Of a DNA stretch of 64,000 nt, positions 24,441 through 35,015 are shown one piece after another (within the stretch, counting starts at the first letter, position 1; each line of letters opens with the position of its first letter). Below the pieces are notes generated by a model, which saw only the letters and a program-made list of their open reading frames with translations, did no database searches and had not been told where the DNA came from. The translations under genes were made by a program, and so were the position numbers. The DNA is from Morinoia aosen (Eukaryota; Arthropoda; Malacostraca; Amphipoda; Talitridae), in assembly GCA_030386875.1 (NCBI GenBank), contig CM059558.1:3233501-3297500 (forward strand), in the 5' to 3' direction.

Positions 24441-26350
24441 GGGTAGATTTGACGTTTCGTACGATTTCCAGCTAGTAAATTTTATTGACTCTTTTCATCC
24501 TAGTGAGTAAATCAATGCATATTAGACACATAGTCTTTGTGTAACAATCATTCATGTATTTTGAGTACTAACGACAAATGATTGAAATAGCGCTGCTTAC
24601 CAGTAAATACAGTTATCGATAGGTTTAATTTTATTTTTCGGTAAAAAACTTTTCTGCTGTAGCTATGGTAAATGAAGTGAATTCAGGAACTGTTGAGCAA
24701 AATGCTTGTGTGGATAAAATAGAATCATAATTGCATAAACTATATTGTTTTCGTGCATCTAATCAGCAGCATGAATTATCGTGCTGCCCGTCTAATAGAT
24801 GATAGAAATATAGATCAGCATTTCAAATTTTTAGTTTAATACACATATTTTATAACTGCAAAAAATAAATTTCTATTCGTTAGCAATTTTAAAATTTTTA
24901 ATCGAAGATTAAACATAAATTTTTCTTACACAAACGCATAGCTAACGAAAGAATAACTGTTAATCTATGAAAGATTACGTTATTAGCCTGCATATATTAA
25001 CTTGTATTTTAATATTACTAAATAGTGAATATACAATTTTTGTGAATATAATATAAAAAATTTTGATCGCCTTAACCAGCTAGCTGTTTCTTAGCACCTG
25101 ACTGGGACCCTCCATAGAAACGTAAAAATTACCCGGAAAATTATGTAATTTCGGAAATATGAGATGTTTTATTTTAAAACTAGAACAAGATTCATGGTCG
25201 TGAGGAGTATTAAATTTTTAGGAGAGTCAAAAATTTTTTACTCCCCCGTGGAAAAGGGGGGTCAGGGAGCGAGGTTCCCGTGCCAACTCGATGGTCGGCC
25301 GATTTTTTCGGCTAACCACATTTTCTCTCGATTCTTATTTCTAAACTATAGCACCTACAAACTTCAAATTAGATTCAATTTAAACATCAAATCATTCTCC
25401 ATGCCGATATGTATATCAAAATTCTCAAACGCTTCCCGTAGCCCCTCAATGATCGGCCGATTTTCTCAAAAAATCGCAATTTGCGGCACTACGAATTTCT
25501 AAACCATTCCACTTACATGACAAGTTGTCGAAATTCTTCAACCCAGTGATATTAGCGTTATCAAAATGAGGAATGAGGTACAAACCTGCTCAGACAAAAT
25601 CAGACGTCATATATATAGTTAGTACATTTCATGTAGACGCTCACTACATTAAACGAAGTACAGCAATATTGTATTTTTATTGACGTTCAATGTAGTGGTA
25701 CGGAAAGCGAGACAGGTTGGGCAGAGGTTGAATGAAATACGGAGAACAAGTAAACACGGGAATGTTGAAGTCGTTAATTTTCGTTTTACTGGTTAGAGTC
25801 GTTGGCAATTATTTGTTGTATTGGAATCAAAGTCGAAGTCAGAGTCGGAGCCTTGCATTCTGGGTTGCGGAGTAATTCGTACAAATACGCTGTTTAGAAC
25901 ATTTAACAAAAAATCAACAAAAACATTACATATTTCTTAGATTATCAGTGAAGTATTTCAACTCTGTTATGTTTACTTTCGGTTTTAAATAACTGCAAAC
26001 AGATTTTTAGCGAAAATTAGAATAAAAAGCACCAACTAATAGCGACTCCGACTCCGACTCCACCACATCCAAATAAAAAACTCCGACTCCACCACATTTC
26101 AACTTGAGTTACAACTCGAAACGTGAGTTCAACTCGAGGTACACTTGGTAAAGCCTTCCTTTGTCGAAGATGAGGCTTTTTTAATTTTGATAGTATAAAA
26201 TTACCAGATTAATTAATCTAGGAACACAAAAAGACGACTCGCTAATAGGAAAAAATACATTTTATCGCGTGTTTAACGATAAGGTTTTAGAACTTTACTA
26301 TGTACAGACAATGTGCACTTTGTGTTTATAAGTACATAATACGCCAAAAA
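24441..26350. other. No gene; short foldback with GACTCC ends at 25,828-26,097
   Basis: 'aagtcgaagtcagagtcgga' near 25,830 is inverted at 26,042-26,064 ('gactccgactccgactcc'), a pattern like the ends of some small non-autonomous elements. 'atggtcggccgattttttcggc' near 25,290 resembles 'atgatcggccgattttctc' near 25,449. Otherwise AT-rich with no recognised gene. Confidence 0.4.
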
Positions 26351-26519
26351 TACAGGGTGTTTCAAAAATACACGGCATAATTTCAGGTATGTATTTCCCA
26401 CATGTAGACAATCAAAATAGTTCATTACAACATATGTCCGGAAATGCTTCATTTCCGAGTTATGGCCTTCACAACATTGAAATTCACCGGAACGTTTTTC
26501 TTTCCGCAGGTCGTTGCCA

Positions 26520-27587
26520 TTACAGAAGATGTTCAAAATGACCACCTCCTGCTTGAATACAGACCTCACATCGATGTCTCATTGACCTGCGAACACGATC
26601 CCACACTCCAGGAATGTTGCGTATGTCCTCAGAGCGTGCCACAATTCGATTCCGAAGGGATTCCAAATCAGGCACCGGAGACGAATAAACCAATGATTTT
26701 AAATGGCCCCACAAGTAGAAATCGAGAGGGTTCAGATCAGGTGAGCGTGGAGGCCAAGCAATTGGGCCACCTCTACCTATCCATCGATCAGGAAATCTTC
26801 GATCCAAGTACCGGCGAGCCGTACGACTGAAGTGTGCAGGAGCGCCGTCATGCAAGAAGTGAGCGTGCTGACGATCGATCAGTGGAGTGTCGTCATAAAC
26901 ATCAGGTATGATGTTTTCCAGGAAGTTTGTGTACGCCTGCCCCGTAAGTCTGTTTACAAGTACATGGGGTCCAACTAACCGATCACCAATGATACCGGCC
27001 CACATGTTGAGGGAGAACCGCACCTGGTGATGAGATGCAACAGTTGCATTTGGGTTTTCATACGCCCATACATGCTGATTGTGGAGATTTGTTATGCCAT
27101 CTCGTGTGAACTGTGCTTCATCTGTAAATAATACTAAGGCAGGAAAGTTCGGATTTGCAGCACATTGCTGCAAGAACCACTGACAGTACCTAACTCGTGC
27201 AGGGTAATCTGCTGGTGACAGCGCCTGTACACGTTGCAAATGGTAAGGATACAATTGATACTCTTTCAGCAGTCTCCAGACAGTCGTATGGGGAACATTC
27301 ACTTGCAACGCTAACCTTCGTGTGCTGATAGAAGGAGTTCTGTTCACAATCTCCAGAATCTCCTCCTGTTCTTCTGGAGTTGTAGATCTTGGTCGTCCCC
27401 TTCCCAATCCAGGAGAGTCAAATTTTCCATACTCGCACAGACGCTGATGGAGACTTACAAATGTCTTCCGATCTGGACATTGTCGCTGTGGGTACCTCTC
27501 CTGGTACAAACGACGAGCCAGCGCAGCATTGCCGTCTGCCTTACCGTAGATCAAGTGCATCTCTGCCAGCTCCTGATTTGTGTACAT
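26520..27587 (-). CDS. Tc1/mariner-type transposase (DDxD), intact
   Basis: A 355-residue cut-and-paste transposase. I take the ATG at 27,587 (MYTNQELAEMHL); the frame is open 8 codons further up without ATG. The N-terminal about 55 residues (GKADGNAALARRLYQERYP...) look like the DUF4817 helix-turn-helix module; a second HTH follows (STRRLALQVNVPHTTVWRLL). The catalytic triad is visible: D in LFTDEAQF, D in LHDGAPAHFS, and D in SPDLNPLDFYLWG. I count 41 residues between the second and third Asp, a DD41D spacing as described for rosa/Visitor-type families. The C-terminus GGGHFEHLL is typical. No stop or frameshift. It would act on the terminal repeats either side of it. Confidence 0.9.
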   Translation of the reverse strand: MYTNQELAEMHLIYGKADGNAALARRLYQERYPQRQCPDRKTFVSLHQRLCEYGKFDSPGLGRGRPRSTTPEEQEEILEIVNRTPSISTRRLALQVNVPHTTVWRLLKEYQLYPYHLQRVQALSPADYPARVRYCQWFLQQCAANPNFPALVLFTDEAQFTRDGITNLHNQHVWAYENPNATVASHHQVRFSLNMWAGIIGDRLVGPHVLVNRLTGQAYTNFLENIIPDVYDDTPLIDRQHAHFLHDGAPAHFSRTARRYLDRRFPDRWIGRGGPIAWPPRSPDLNPLDFYLWGHLKSLVYSSPVPDLESLRNRIVARSEDIRNIPGVWDRVRRSMRHRCEVCIQAGGGHFEHLL

Positions 27588-27743
27588 GACACACAGTCGA
27601 ACGCCAAACACAACACTGAATTTAACCTTCGCCTAGGAATGATCTGTCAGAGTGCCCTCTTAATGTGTCCTTTGACGGCAACGACCTGCGGAAAGAAAAA
27701 CGTTCCGGTGAATTTCAATGTTGTGAAGGCCATAACTCGGAAA

Positions 27744-29446
27744 AGTGAAAACAGTATATTTCCAATATAGACGGTACAAAAGTACCATCATTGGTTTTTA
27801 AAATCTCTTAAAATTAATACATTTAGATGATACACACACACGAGTATTGTAAAACTCGTGTCACTAGTCGAAAAGAAATGATTGAGGGCAATGTACTCCT
27901 AATCTTGCTTAATCTACATTTGATAATACATGTAATGATAATTATAAGAGACAACACAATTTCATGGACGATGCATTTTCATTGTGAGGTGAAAACATTT
28001 TTGACAGTTTACATGTACATGACATAAAACTTCGCAATTCTTGAAGCCAGGAAATAATACATGAATCGCTTGTTTCGGCCAATGTTCAAAAGTGTCATTG
28101 TGAGGAAGCATGAAAAAAATATATGTATATATAAATATACATCCGTATACATATACACACACATATATATTCATACATATACATACATGTACATATACAC
28201 ACATACATATACATGTATACACGTACACATAAGCATGAGGACCAAGAAGATAATAAGTTTTGTATTTCTAATCCAACAATTTTAACATAGCGGTCATTAG
28301 TTGATAAGCATTTTATTTAAACAAAAAGTGGATGATCGCACAACAAATGTATAGTTTTTACATGAATGCTTTACAATAATAAAGACAAGACGAGTAAGGT
28401 AATGTTACAAGTTGAGAGTAAACAGAAAAAAGACCATTATCTTCAGTAAAATGCTAGTTGTCAGTCTAGTACACACATGTGTGCACATATACACGCAAAT
28501 ATACACATATACACATGCACGCACATAATTACACCAAACTCGTAAGTATACACAAATGCATTTCTATTCATCGAAGCAATACATACGCATTCTATTTAGT
28601 GTCATACGCACAGCGTGCACACGTACAGATTTATACAAGTAAGCATGTGCGCGAATATCAGTGTAAAACCAGTCAGTATAAACCAGAAATTCCAATCGAG
28701 GGAAACGGAGAAAATATCTTTTATTATGGCATGAATTTTATAAAATTTCGTACTACAAATAGTGGCACAAAACAGTCTACCTAAGTCTGAAACATGAAAA
28801 CGATTTTGGGATGTGAATAAGAAAGAAAACATTAATGTCCTATAAAGGTTTCATATTAGAAAAGAAAATCGCATTATCTTTGAAATATGGCGCAAATTGT
28901 CGGCAATTGATAAACAGACATAGGAATCACATTATTATAAGCATATAACTATAAGCATAATACTGCAGTATAAGTGGGTGATCACGCAACGAATTTATTG
29001 CTTTTTATACATGGTTGCTTTACAATTTCAAATTAGAGAGTAAATCACAATATCTTTGTAGTATGGTGCAGAATGTCTGCAATTGATAAACACACACACA
29101 CACATAGGTACCATGACGGTCTAGTTTGATGCTTGCACAGAAATGGAGAGGAATGACATAAAATGCAACCTTCGATTGGTTTATCTACTCTAGTGCACAC
29201 AGGTGTACGTGCACATGTGCACACCCATATGCCCACATACACCTATATACGTACACACATATTCAAGTAAGCATGTTTGCAGACGGCAGCGTATAGGCGA
29301 TCAAATCACACTACCTACGCTTACTCTAAAACTGTTTTGTGATATCTTGTATTATAAAACAATAAGCGAGGGAGATTTTTGAGCAATGGAGATACCAGGC
29401 AAATGAGATTCGACAGGACTTATTTTGTGTGTTCTGTAACTAAGAA
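27744..29446 (-). repeat. LINE-O copy B 3' UTR
   Basis: Non-coding, 1.7 kb, rich in CA/TA runs (28,120-28,240; 28,470-28,530; 29,085-29,260). The same sequence is present at 11,690-13,795, 18,965-19,390 and 22,425-23,797, which is how those pieces were assigned to this family. Confidence 0.8.
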
Positions 29447-32416
29447 TTATTCTTGAGACGCTAGATGACGAGTTATTTTGGCTTTAAATTCTCTCGGTCT
29501 TTGAGGGACTTTAATACTCAGGGGAAGTTTGTTCCACAGTAAAGCGCCTGATATGGACAGAGCCTTCTGCCCTAAGCGAGATGAACGATAGTTGACTAAG
29601 ACATTATTGTTTCTATTCGGTTTTTGATTGGTTGCAGTGGGTGGATGGAAACACACTATCTCAGCATTGCTCTGAGGAAGATATAACGAGGAGAATACGT
29701 ATTGGGCCTTCTGCAAGAGGAGCCTTTCTTGGATAGGAATCCAGCCGAGTTTATTGAGGAGAGGGGTTACGTGGTCACTTCTTTTGAAATTACCGTTGCA
29801 TACCACCTTCGCTGCAAAATTCATGCACTTTTGTAAGTCCCTTTGAAGGTATTTAGGTAAGTCTCCCCATACTAGGCTGCAGTAGTCAATGCGTGATAAC
29901 ACAAGGGATTGAATTGCTAATAATCTGGATTTTTCGTCTAGCATACTTTTTATACGATGAAAAAACATTAAAGTTCCGTAGATTTTGTTGCAAGTAGTCT
30001 CAACGTGAGATTTGAAGGACATATTTCTATCGAACCAGATTCCTAGATTTTTAACTTTTTCTGATGCATTTATTTTATCATTTCCAACTGCAAGAGTAAG
30101 ATCTGAAGTTTTTTTAATTGCATCTTTGGATCCAAAAATAATGCATTGTGTTTTATTAGCATTTAATTTAAGACCATTTCGGTCGTACCATGATTTCAGG
30201 CTAGTCAGTAAAGTTTCGGCTTTAATTTGCGTCTGTGGTATTTCCGATACAGAACTTGTTATTGCAATTTGAACATCATCTGCATACATCGAGATCCGTG
30301 TGTTAGAAGGCATTGGAGGGAAATCATTTATGAAAATAGAAAACAGTAGCGGACCAAGAATTGATCCTTGGGGAACACCAAAATTGTTTTGAATGAATGG
30401 GGACAATTTGTTTTCTATGCGGACTGCATGAGATCGGTTTGACAAGTAACTTTCAAACCATTGCGTGTCTATTCCCAAGTTCAGTATTTTACGTAGAAGT
30501 CTATTATGTTCGACGCTATCGAACGCCTTAGAGAGATCGAGTAGCAGCAAGAGTGTTACATTCTTTTGATCGATGTCACTGTATATTTTTTCAGAGATAT
30601 TGAGCAGAGCGTCTTGAGTGCTAGTATTTCTTCTATAGGCATATTGATTTTGGTGGAGTAGATTTGACTCGTCCAGGTGAAACGACAGTTGATTCGTCAC
30701 CACTTTCTCTAATAGTTTTGACATGACAGGCAAAAGACTGATGGGCCTGTAGTTTGATGCTGTATTTAGGTCACCACTTTTATGCAACGGTCTAATAATG
30801 GAGTGTTTCCATTGGTTTGGAAACATGTTGGTTGCTATTGATGTATTAATTATCAGACGAATCCATGGTGCTGTAACAGGGAAACTGTCTTTGATATATT
30901 GAAGACTGATACCATCATGTCCAACTGCCTTTGTGTTTTTTAGTGAGTATAAGATGTTTCGTAACTCCGGTAAATCGACAGGGCGTGGTCTCCACTTGAC
31001 ATCAGTCCTCGAGGGTGCAGTGGGGCATGAATTTTCAATTGTCGTTTCATCTGGATTGGTACACACCTCACTGAAAACTTGAGCCCCTACTTTTGAAAAG
31101 AATGTGTTGAAATCTGTGGCTGTTGCCAAGGGATTTTCAAATTTACTTTTGCGATCTAGATTTTTATATGGGGCTACCTCACTAATGATTTCCCAAGTTC
31201 GTTTCGGGTTATTTTTAGCCGTTATCAGTGCCCGGTGGAAGTGAGTTTGTTTCGCTTCAGTGATTTTCTTTCGAAGAATTTTCTCATGTTCTTTATATCT
31301 CTTGTACAAGGTACTGTTTGATCTATTTTTTTTGTACTCTCGCAAGTTAGCTTTCTTTGTTCTGCTCATATCTTTCACTTCGTCAGTAATCCAAGCAGTT
31401 CGTTTTGGCTTGGTTTTTTTGGTAACGTAAGGTGCACATTCGTTGAGAGCTGCTGTGAAGTTCTCGTTGAAGATTGACACTTGAATGTCAACATCGTCAG
31501 TTTGCATCATTTTCTGGAATTCGGTGGACCTATCGAGAAGTTTTTCTTGAAATAGTTCTACTGAATAGTGCCTTTTCGAGCGATAGGTCATTAAGTGGTA
31601 TTTTTGTCTTTCCTTTGCAATATTAATTTCACATTCTATAGAGTGGTGATCGGAAATAGAAGGTGATATTACTGTACTAAGTATTGCAGTGGGATTATTT
31701 GTGATTGCTAGATCGAGGAGAGTTGCAGAGACTTTAGTGATGCGAGTCGGTTCTTTGACCATTTGTGATAAGCTTAGTTTATACAATAGTTTGCTTAGCT
31801 GATTGTTTTTGTCCGTTAGGTCAACATTAAAATCTCCGAAAGCAAAGAATGATTTTTTTGCCTGAAGGATTTCTGTGAAGGTTTCCTCAATGAAATCTAG
31901 TGTTAGATTTAGGGGAGACGATGGGTGCCGGTAAAGGCTGCCAATGATGATTGATTTGTGTTTATTTATTTGCGCTTCTAGCCAAACCATTTCAATGCCT
32001 TCGCAAACTTTATTCGCTAATAATGAAGATGTTGAGTACATTTCTTTCACAAAAATACAAGATCCACTACCTCGGCTGGTTTTAGCGCCATCGTAGCGGT
32101 ACAACACGTAATCAGGAATGTTAAAAAATGAACTTTGGGTTCGTGAATCAAACCATGTTTCTGAGACACACAAAATGTCAATTTCTTCAGTGACCAACAT
32201 TACTCTGATTTCATCCAATTTACCATTCAGGCTTCGAGCATTTACATGCTTAATTTTGATTTTACCTATATTAGCACTCTTTTTGACGGTAGCAAAGTTA
32301 CTATTTCGATGGGATCGTTCAGGGGATTTATCGATTTTGTCTGAGTTGCCCAGGGTGTTTGGCCCAGCTTCTGCTATGTAAGAAAGTCTACTATTTGGCT
32401 GGGCAGCGGCACTCTG
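29447..32416 (-). CDS. LINE-O ORF2: EEP endonuclease + reverse transcriptase, intact
   Basis: Open from the codon after the TGA (32,417-32,419) to TAA at 29,447. The first ATG (32,218, MDEIRVMLV) falls after the conserved NARSL endonuclease motif, so this is not likely to be the true start; either readthrough or internal initiation upstream is needed. Domains: a 66-codon linker; EEP endonuclease with NARSL, LCVSETWFD, SLYRHPS, FFAFGDFNVDL and SDHHSIEC; reverse transcriptase with NYRPISLLP, LLLLDLSKAFDSV, FGVPQGSILGPLL and the catalytic YADD at 30,275-30,286, then NGLKLNANKTQ; C-terminal domain ending ALLWNKLPLSIKV. No RNase H and no C-terminal zinc knuckle were seen. All catalytic motifs look intact, so this copy may have been active recently. 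Confidence 0.9.
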   Translation of the reverse strand, partial: QSAAAQPNSRLSYIAEAGPNTLGNSDKIDKSPERSHRNSNFATVKKSANIGKIKIKHVNARSLNGKLDEIRVMLVTEEIDILCVSETWFDSRTQSSFFNIPDYVLYRYDGAKTSRGSGSCIFVKEMYSTSSLLANKVCEGIEMVWLEAQINKHKSIIIGSLYRHPSSPLNLTLDFIEETFTEILQAKKSFFAFGDFNVDLTDKNNQLSKLLYKLSLSQMVKEPTRITKVSATLLDLAITNNPTAILSTVISPSISDHHSIECEINIAKERQKYHLMTYRSKRHYSVELFQEKLLDRSTEFQKMMQTDDVDIQVSIFNENFTAALNECAPYVTKKTKPKRTAWITDEVKDMSRTKKANLREYKKNRSNSTLYKRYKEHEKILRKKITEAKQTHFHRALITAKNNPKRTWEIISEVAPYKNLDRKSKFENPLATATDFNTFFSKVGAQVFSEVCTNPDETTIENSCPTAPSRTDVKWRPRPVDLPELRNILYSLKNTKAVGHDGISLQYIKDSFPVTAPWIRLIINTSIATNMFPNQWKHSIIRPLHKSGDLNTASNYRPISLLPVMSKLLEKVVTNQLSFHLDESNLLHQNQYAYRRNTSTQDALLNISEKIYSDIDQKNVTLLLLLDLSKAFDSVEHNRLLRKILNLGIDTQWFESYLSNRSHAVRIENKLSPFIQNNFGVPQGSILGPLLFSIFINDFPPMPSNTRISMYADDVQIAITSSVSEIPQTQIKAETLLTSLKSWYDRNGLKLNANKTQCIIFGSKDAIKKTSDLTLAVGNDKINASEKVKNLGIWFDRNMSFKSHVETTCNKIYGTLMFFHRIKSMLDEKSRLLAIQSLVLSRIDYCSLVWGDLPKYLQRDLQKCMNFAAKVVCNGNFKRSDHVTPLLNKLGWIPIQERLLLQKAQYVFSSLYLPQSNAEIVCFHPPTATNQKPNRNNNVLVNYRSSRLGQKALSISGALLWNKLPLSIKVPQRPREFKAKITRHLASQE

Positions 32417-32419
32417 TCA
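32417..32419 (-). promoter_or_regulatory. In-frame TGA between ORF1 and ORF2, second copy
   Basis: Codons TCT TGA CAG. ORF1 and ORF2 are in the same frame, as in the copy at 1423-1425, and the linker after the stop keeps matching residues (TLGN, DKI, KS) in both copies, which suggests it is translated. Confidence 0.5.
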
Positions 32420-34893
32420 AGATGGGGTGATCCCGGTCTGATTTTTGCCTTGTGTGACAAGAGCACTGTAGTGATCGCTTTTACGATGGAGCAGTAGTGG
32501 AGGGTTATTATTTGATAACTCTGAAAAGGGATTAACTGGTATTTTCAAAACACAATGGTCTTTTTCATCCAGGACGAGAAGTTTTTGGCGTGTCACATTT
32601 GAAATGATTAGTGGTATAAGGTCTACAACAGCTTGATCAAAATGTTTGTCGTCAATGTAATTATCTATGAGGTTTTGCATGTCGCCACTGTTCTTGTCGA
32701 AAAACTTAGCATATGTGCTATAGTTTGCTTTACTCTCTGTTTTGATTGCAGCCTTTAGGGAATTGTAATTCCAATTTGATGCCGGTTGTTTTGTAAGTAG
32801 ATGAGCTACTGCATGGAGGAGGCAGTGTCCATCGGCTTTGGTCGGAATCAGTTTTATGTTCCATGATCGTTTCAATTCCTCCATTGTGGAATTCATGCGT
32901 TCACAAATAGGGCTGGAGACGTTTTTTTGCGTACTTTTTACGTCATTAAGAGGTTTTGAGAGGTGCGGGGAAATTACGTTTTTCTGGCTCTGAAAGGGCG
33001 GGCTGTGGTGAATTCTTGTATGGGGATTTGCATAGAACTGAGAAATGCTCGTGTCAATTCCATTTTTCTGGCGATGATTGTGAACACAGTTGGGTTGTGG
33101 GTTTTCCATTGATTGTCGACTGCAATTTTGCAGCGATTTCTCTCTTCCTGTTGATTTCACTGCTTCCGAGTATGTGATTGGATGTTGGTTTATACTCGTG
33201 TCTAAGAGGGGCTTTTCATCCCCTGCATCAGCATTGTATAGCAATGAAAACCTATTTTTTGTAGGCACTCCGCAATTGTCTGTGGCAGATGCAGGAGAGG
33301 GCTTGTTATATGAGGGCAAACATGGGGAGGAGAGGGGGGGAGAGGGTTTCTTATATGAAGGCAAACATCGGTTTATGCTCCCGAGGGTTTCACGTGGAAA
33401 GGCGGTCAACTTAGAACAATCATTCAACTCATTTTGCTGTTTTGCATCATCATTAGAGTATTCAATTTCTTCATTCAGGTCATGGGAGTTTCTGACACAG
33501 GAGATAAAATGTGAAGTTAGTCTCAAAGGTGATCTTAGAGCGATTTGTTGAAGAAAATGATGCGTGTCTTCTCGCGTAACAGGCCAAGTGCGGACGTTGT
33601 TGTAAGCTTCATTAACAGTAACGGTTTTTACATTTGCTCGCAGCGGGATCAGTTTAAGACCTATTTTTCTGCACAGGCTCGATGCCATGTACAATTGCTG
33701 CCCACTGCAGGCACTCACCACATAAATACGTGAAAGAAGATTCTTTGTCATGATCAGATTTTTTAACTTGGTGAGATTTTGGGACGAGAGGCTCAAACCT
33801 TTGAAACTAATTATATAGTTCCTGAAAGGAGGTGCGCGTTCAATCTCACCATAGAGATCATTGAGACGTTCCGAAGTTATGGTTTGAATTTTGCATGCAC
33901 TATCAATGTCATCTCTGTTGATTTTTGTGAGACTATTGTCTCCAACGAGAAAAGTGTCTAAAGGGGGTTTCGCATAAGGATGGTTACTCACAGCTACCAC
34001 CGGCGTAAAATCATGAGCGCTGATACGATAATTTAAAGCAAAAAGCTGTTCTGTAATCACTTGAATATTTGATACAGTGGAAGAAATCGACGCTGGGCTT
34101 GGGGGACGATTTTGTCTCAAAGCTTTATTGAGAAATGCAGCTGTAAGAGACAGCGTGTTATTTATTTCGTGAATAGTTTGAGAACTGGTCATTTGGAGAG
34201 GATGTAAGTACCCCTCAAAAGCGGTAACAGGTCCGTTTGTATTGTTCTCCACTGAAAATCTTACGTTATCCTCGCAGTTTACGCTCTGAGGTATTTTACT
34301 GCCAGTATTAGCTGCTTCGTATGCATTTTCAAACATAACTTCGCCACCTGAAAGGTCTACACACAATTTATCGTTAAAATTATAATTAAAATTACCCCTT
34401 TTACTTTCCAAAATTTTATCGCGTTCTAACGATGACGTTGGTGTTTCCGCCGGCGGTGAACGATTTTGAGCCTTCTCAGTGACGCAGGGCAGGGGCGACG
34501 TCGCCATGACGCAACCGTTTTGGCGAGACGAAGGAGCTCTCAGTGCTGTGGCAGATTCCGCCAGTGACGCGGTATCTTCTTTACTGAAGAATCTCGGCTT
34601 TGTGGACGATGAGTCTTCTCGGACACAGTCCAAAGCGTGGGGTTGCGAGTCGAGTGTTGCTTGTACGTAATTTCTTGAACTCGCTTCGGGTGTGCCAGTA
34701 GCAGGTTTCAGAACTTGAGAAGATGAATTATTACTGGGAGCTGAATTATTACAAACAGCGCCTGAGAGATTTTCGCCCGTGTCAGATGACTCAGATTTTG
34801 CAGTCATTAGTGATGCTTCAGGGGCTGAGAAACACTTGCTGATACCAGACTTCACGAACGTCCGAGAAGCATTTTTCGTTTTGAGTGTTTGAA
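32417..34893 (-). CDS. LINE-O ORF1 with OTU-type cysteine protease domain (5' end incomplete)
   Basis: At least 812 codons. The frame is open to the 5' junction with no in-frame ATG before MTAKSESSDT (about 34,807), so the N-terminus may be lost. The first about 280 residues are Ser/Asn-rich and of low complexity. A middle globular region (about 34,000-33,480; FLVGDNSLTKI, then IERAPPFRNYIISFKG and LLSRIYVVSACSGQQ) could be a decayed or divergent SGNH-hydrolase-like fold, but the expected GDS serine is not present, so I only suggest it. The last about 155 residues are an OTU-like domain: ADGHCLLHAV with Cys at 32,822-32,824 and DHYSALV with His at 32,471-32,473. No CCHC knuckle. Ends at TGA 32,417-32,419, in frame with ORF2. 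Confidence 0.8.
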
Positions 34894-34894
34894 G

Positions 34895-34941
34895 TTACAA
34901 CATATGTCCGGAAATGAAGCATTTCCGGACATATGTTGTAA
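34895..34941. repeat. Perfect 22-bp palindrome at the LINE 5' junction
   Basis: 'ttacaacatatgtccggaaatg' (two extra bases beyond 20: 34,895-34,916) is followed by AAG and its exact reverse complement (34,920-34,941). The right arm and loop belong to the transposon terminal repeat; the left arm is an inverted duplicate of it, absent from the intact left terminal repeat, where only the inner 'ggaaatgcttcatttcc' is palindromic. Confidence 0.85.
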
Positions 34942-35015
34942 TGAACTATTTTGATTGTCTACATGTGGGAAATACATACCTGAAATTATGCCGTGTATTT
35001 TTGAAACACCCTGTA

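Larger units (their letters stand above)
27744..34894 (-). mobile_element. LINE-O copy B, near full length, inserted in the transposon TIR
   Basis: In transcription order: ORF1 (34,893-32,417), one in-frame TGA, ORF2 (32,416-29,447), and a 1.7-kb 3' UTR (29,446-27,744). Both frames are uninterrupted. The 5' junction lies at 34,894 in a coding-like sequence without an in-frame ATG, so a part of ORF1 and the 5' UTR are probably missing. The 3' end shows no poly(A); other copies end in the same 'aaactgttt'-like string on the minus strand. At the 5' junction there is a fold-back palindrome of target DNA (34,895-34,941). Confidence 0.85.
26353..35013 (-). mobile_element. Tc1/mariner-superfamily transposon with 166-bp TIRs, interrupted by LINE-O copy B
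   Basis: Left terminal repeat 26,353-26,518 begins CAGGGTGTTTCAAAAATACA; the right one is its inverted copy, present in two pieces: 27,677-27,743 (inner) and about 34,911-35,013 (outer, ending ...TTTTGAAACACCCTG). TA flanks both outer ends (26,351-26,352 and 35,014-35,015), as expected for this superfamily. Without the 7.15-kb LINE-O insertion the element would be about 1.5 kb. The transposase gene lies between the repeats and is intact. Base composition of the body is clearly more GC-rich than the surroundings. Confidence 0.9.

Noticed and set aside
26444-26830. 128-codon plus-strand frame
   Set aside because: Antisense to the transposase gene and its terminal repeat; no features of its own.
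33090-33551. 153-codon plus-strand frame
   Set aside because: Antisense to LINE-O ORF1, without codon or domain support.
33480-34000. SGNH-hydrolase/esterase domain in LINE-O ORF1
   Set aside because: The block reads GDNS rather than GDS and later catalytic blocks are not clear; left as a suggestion only, not annotated as a domain.
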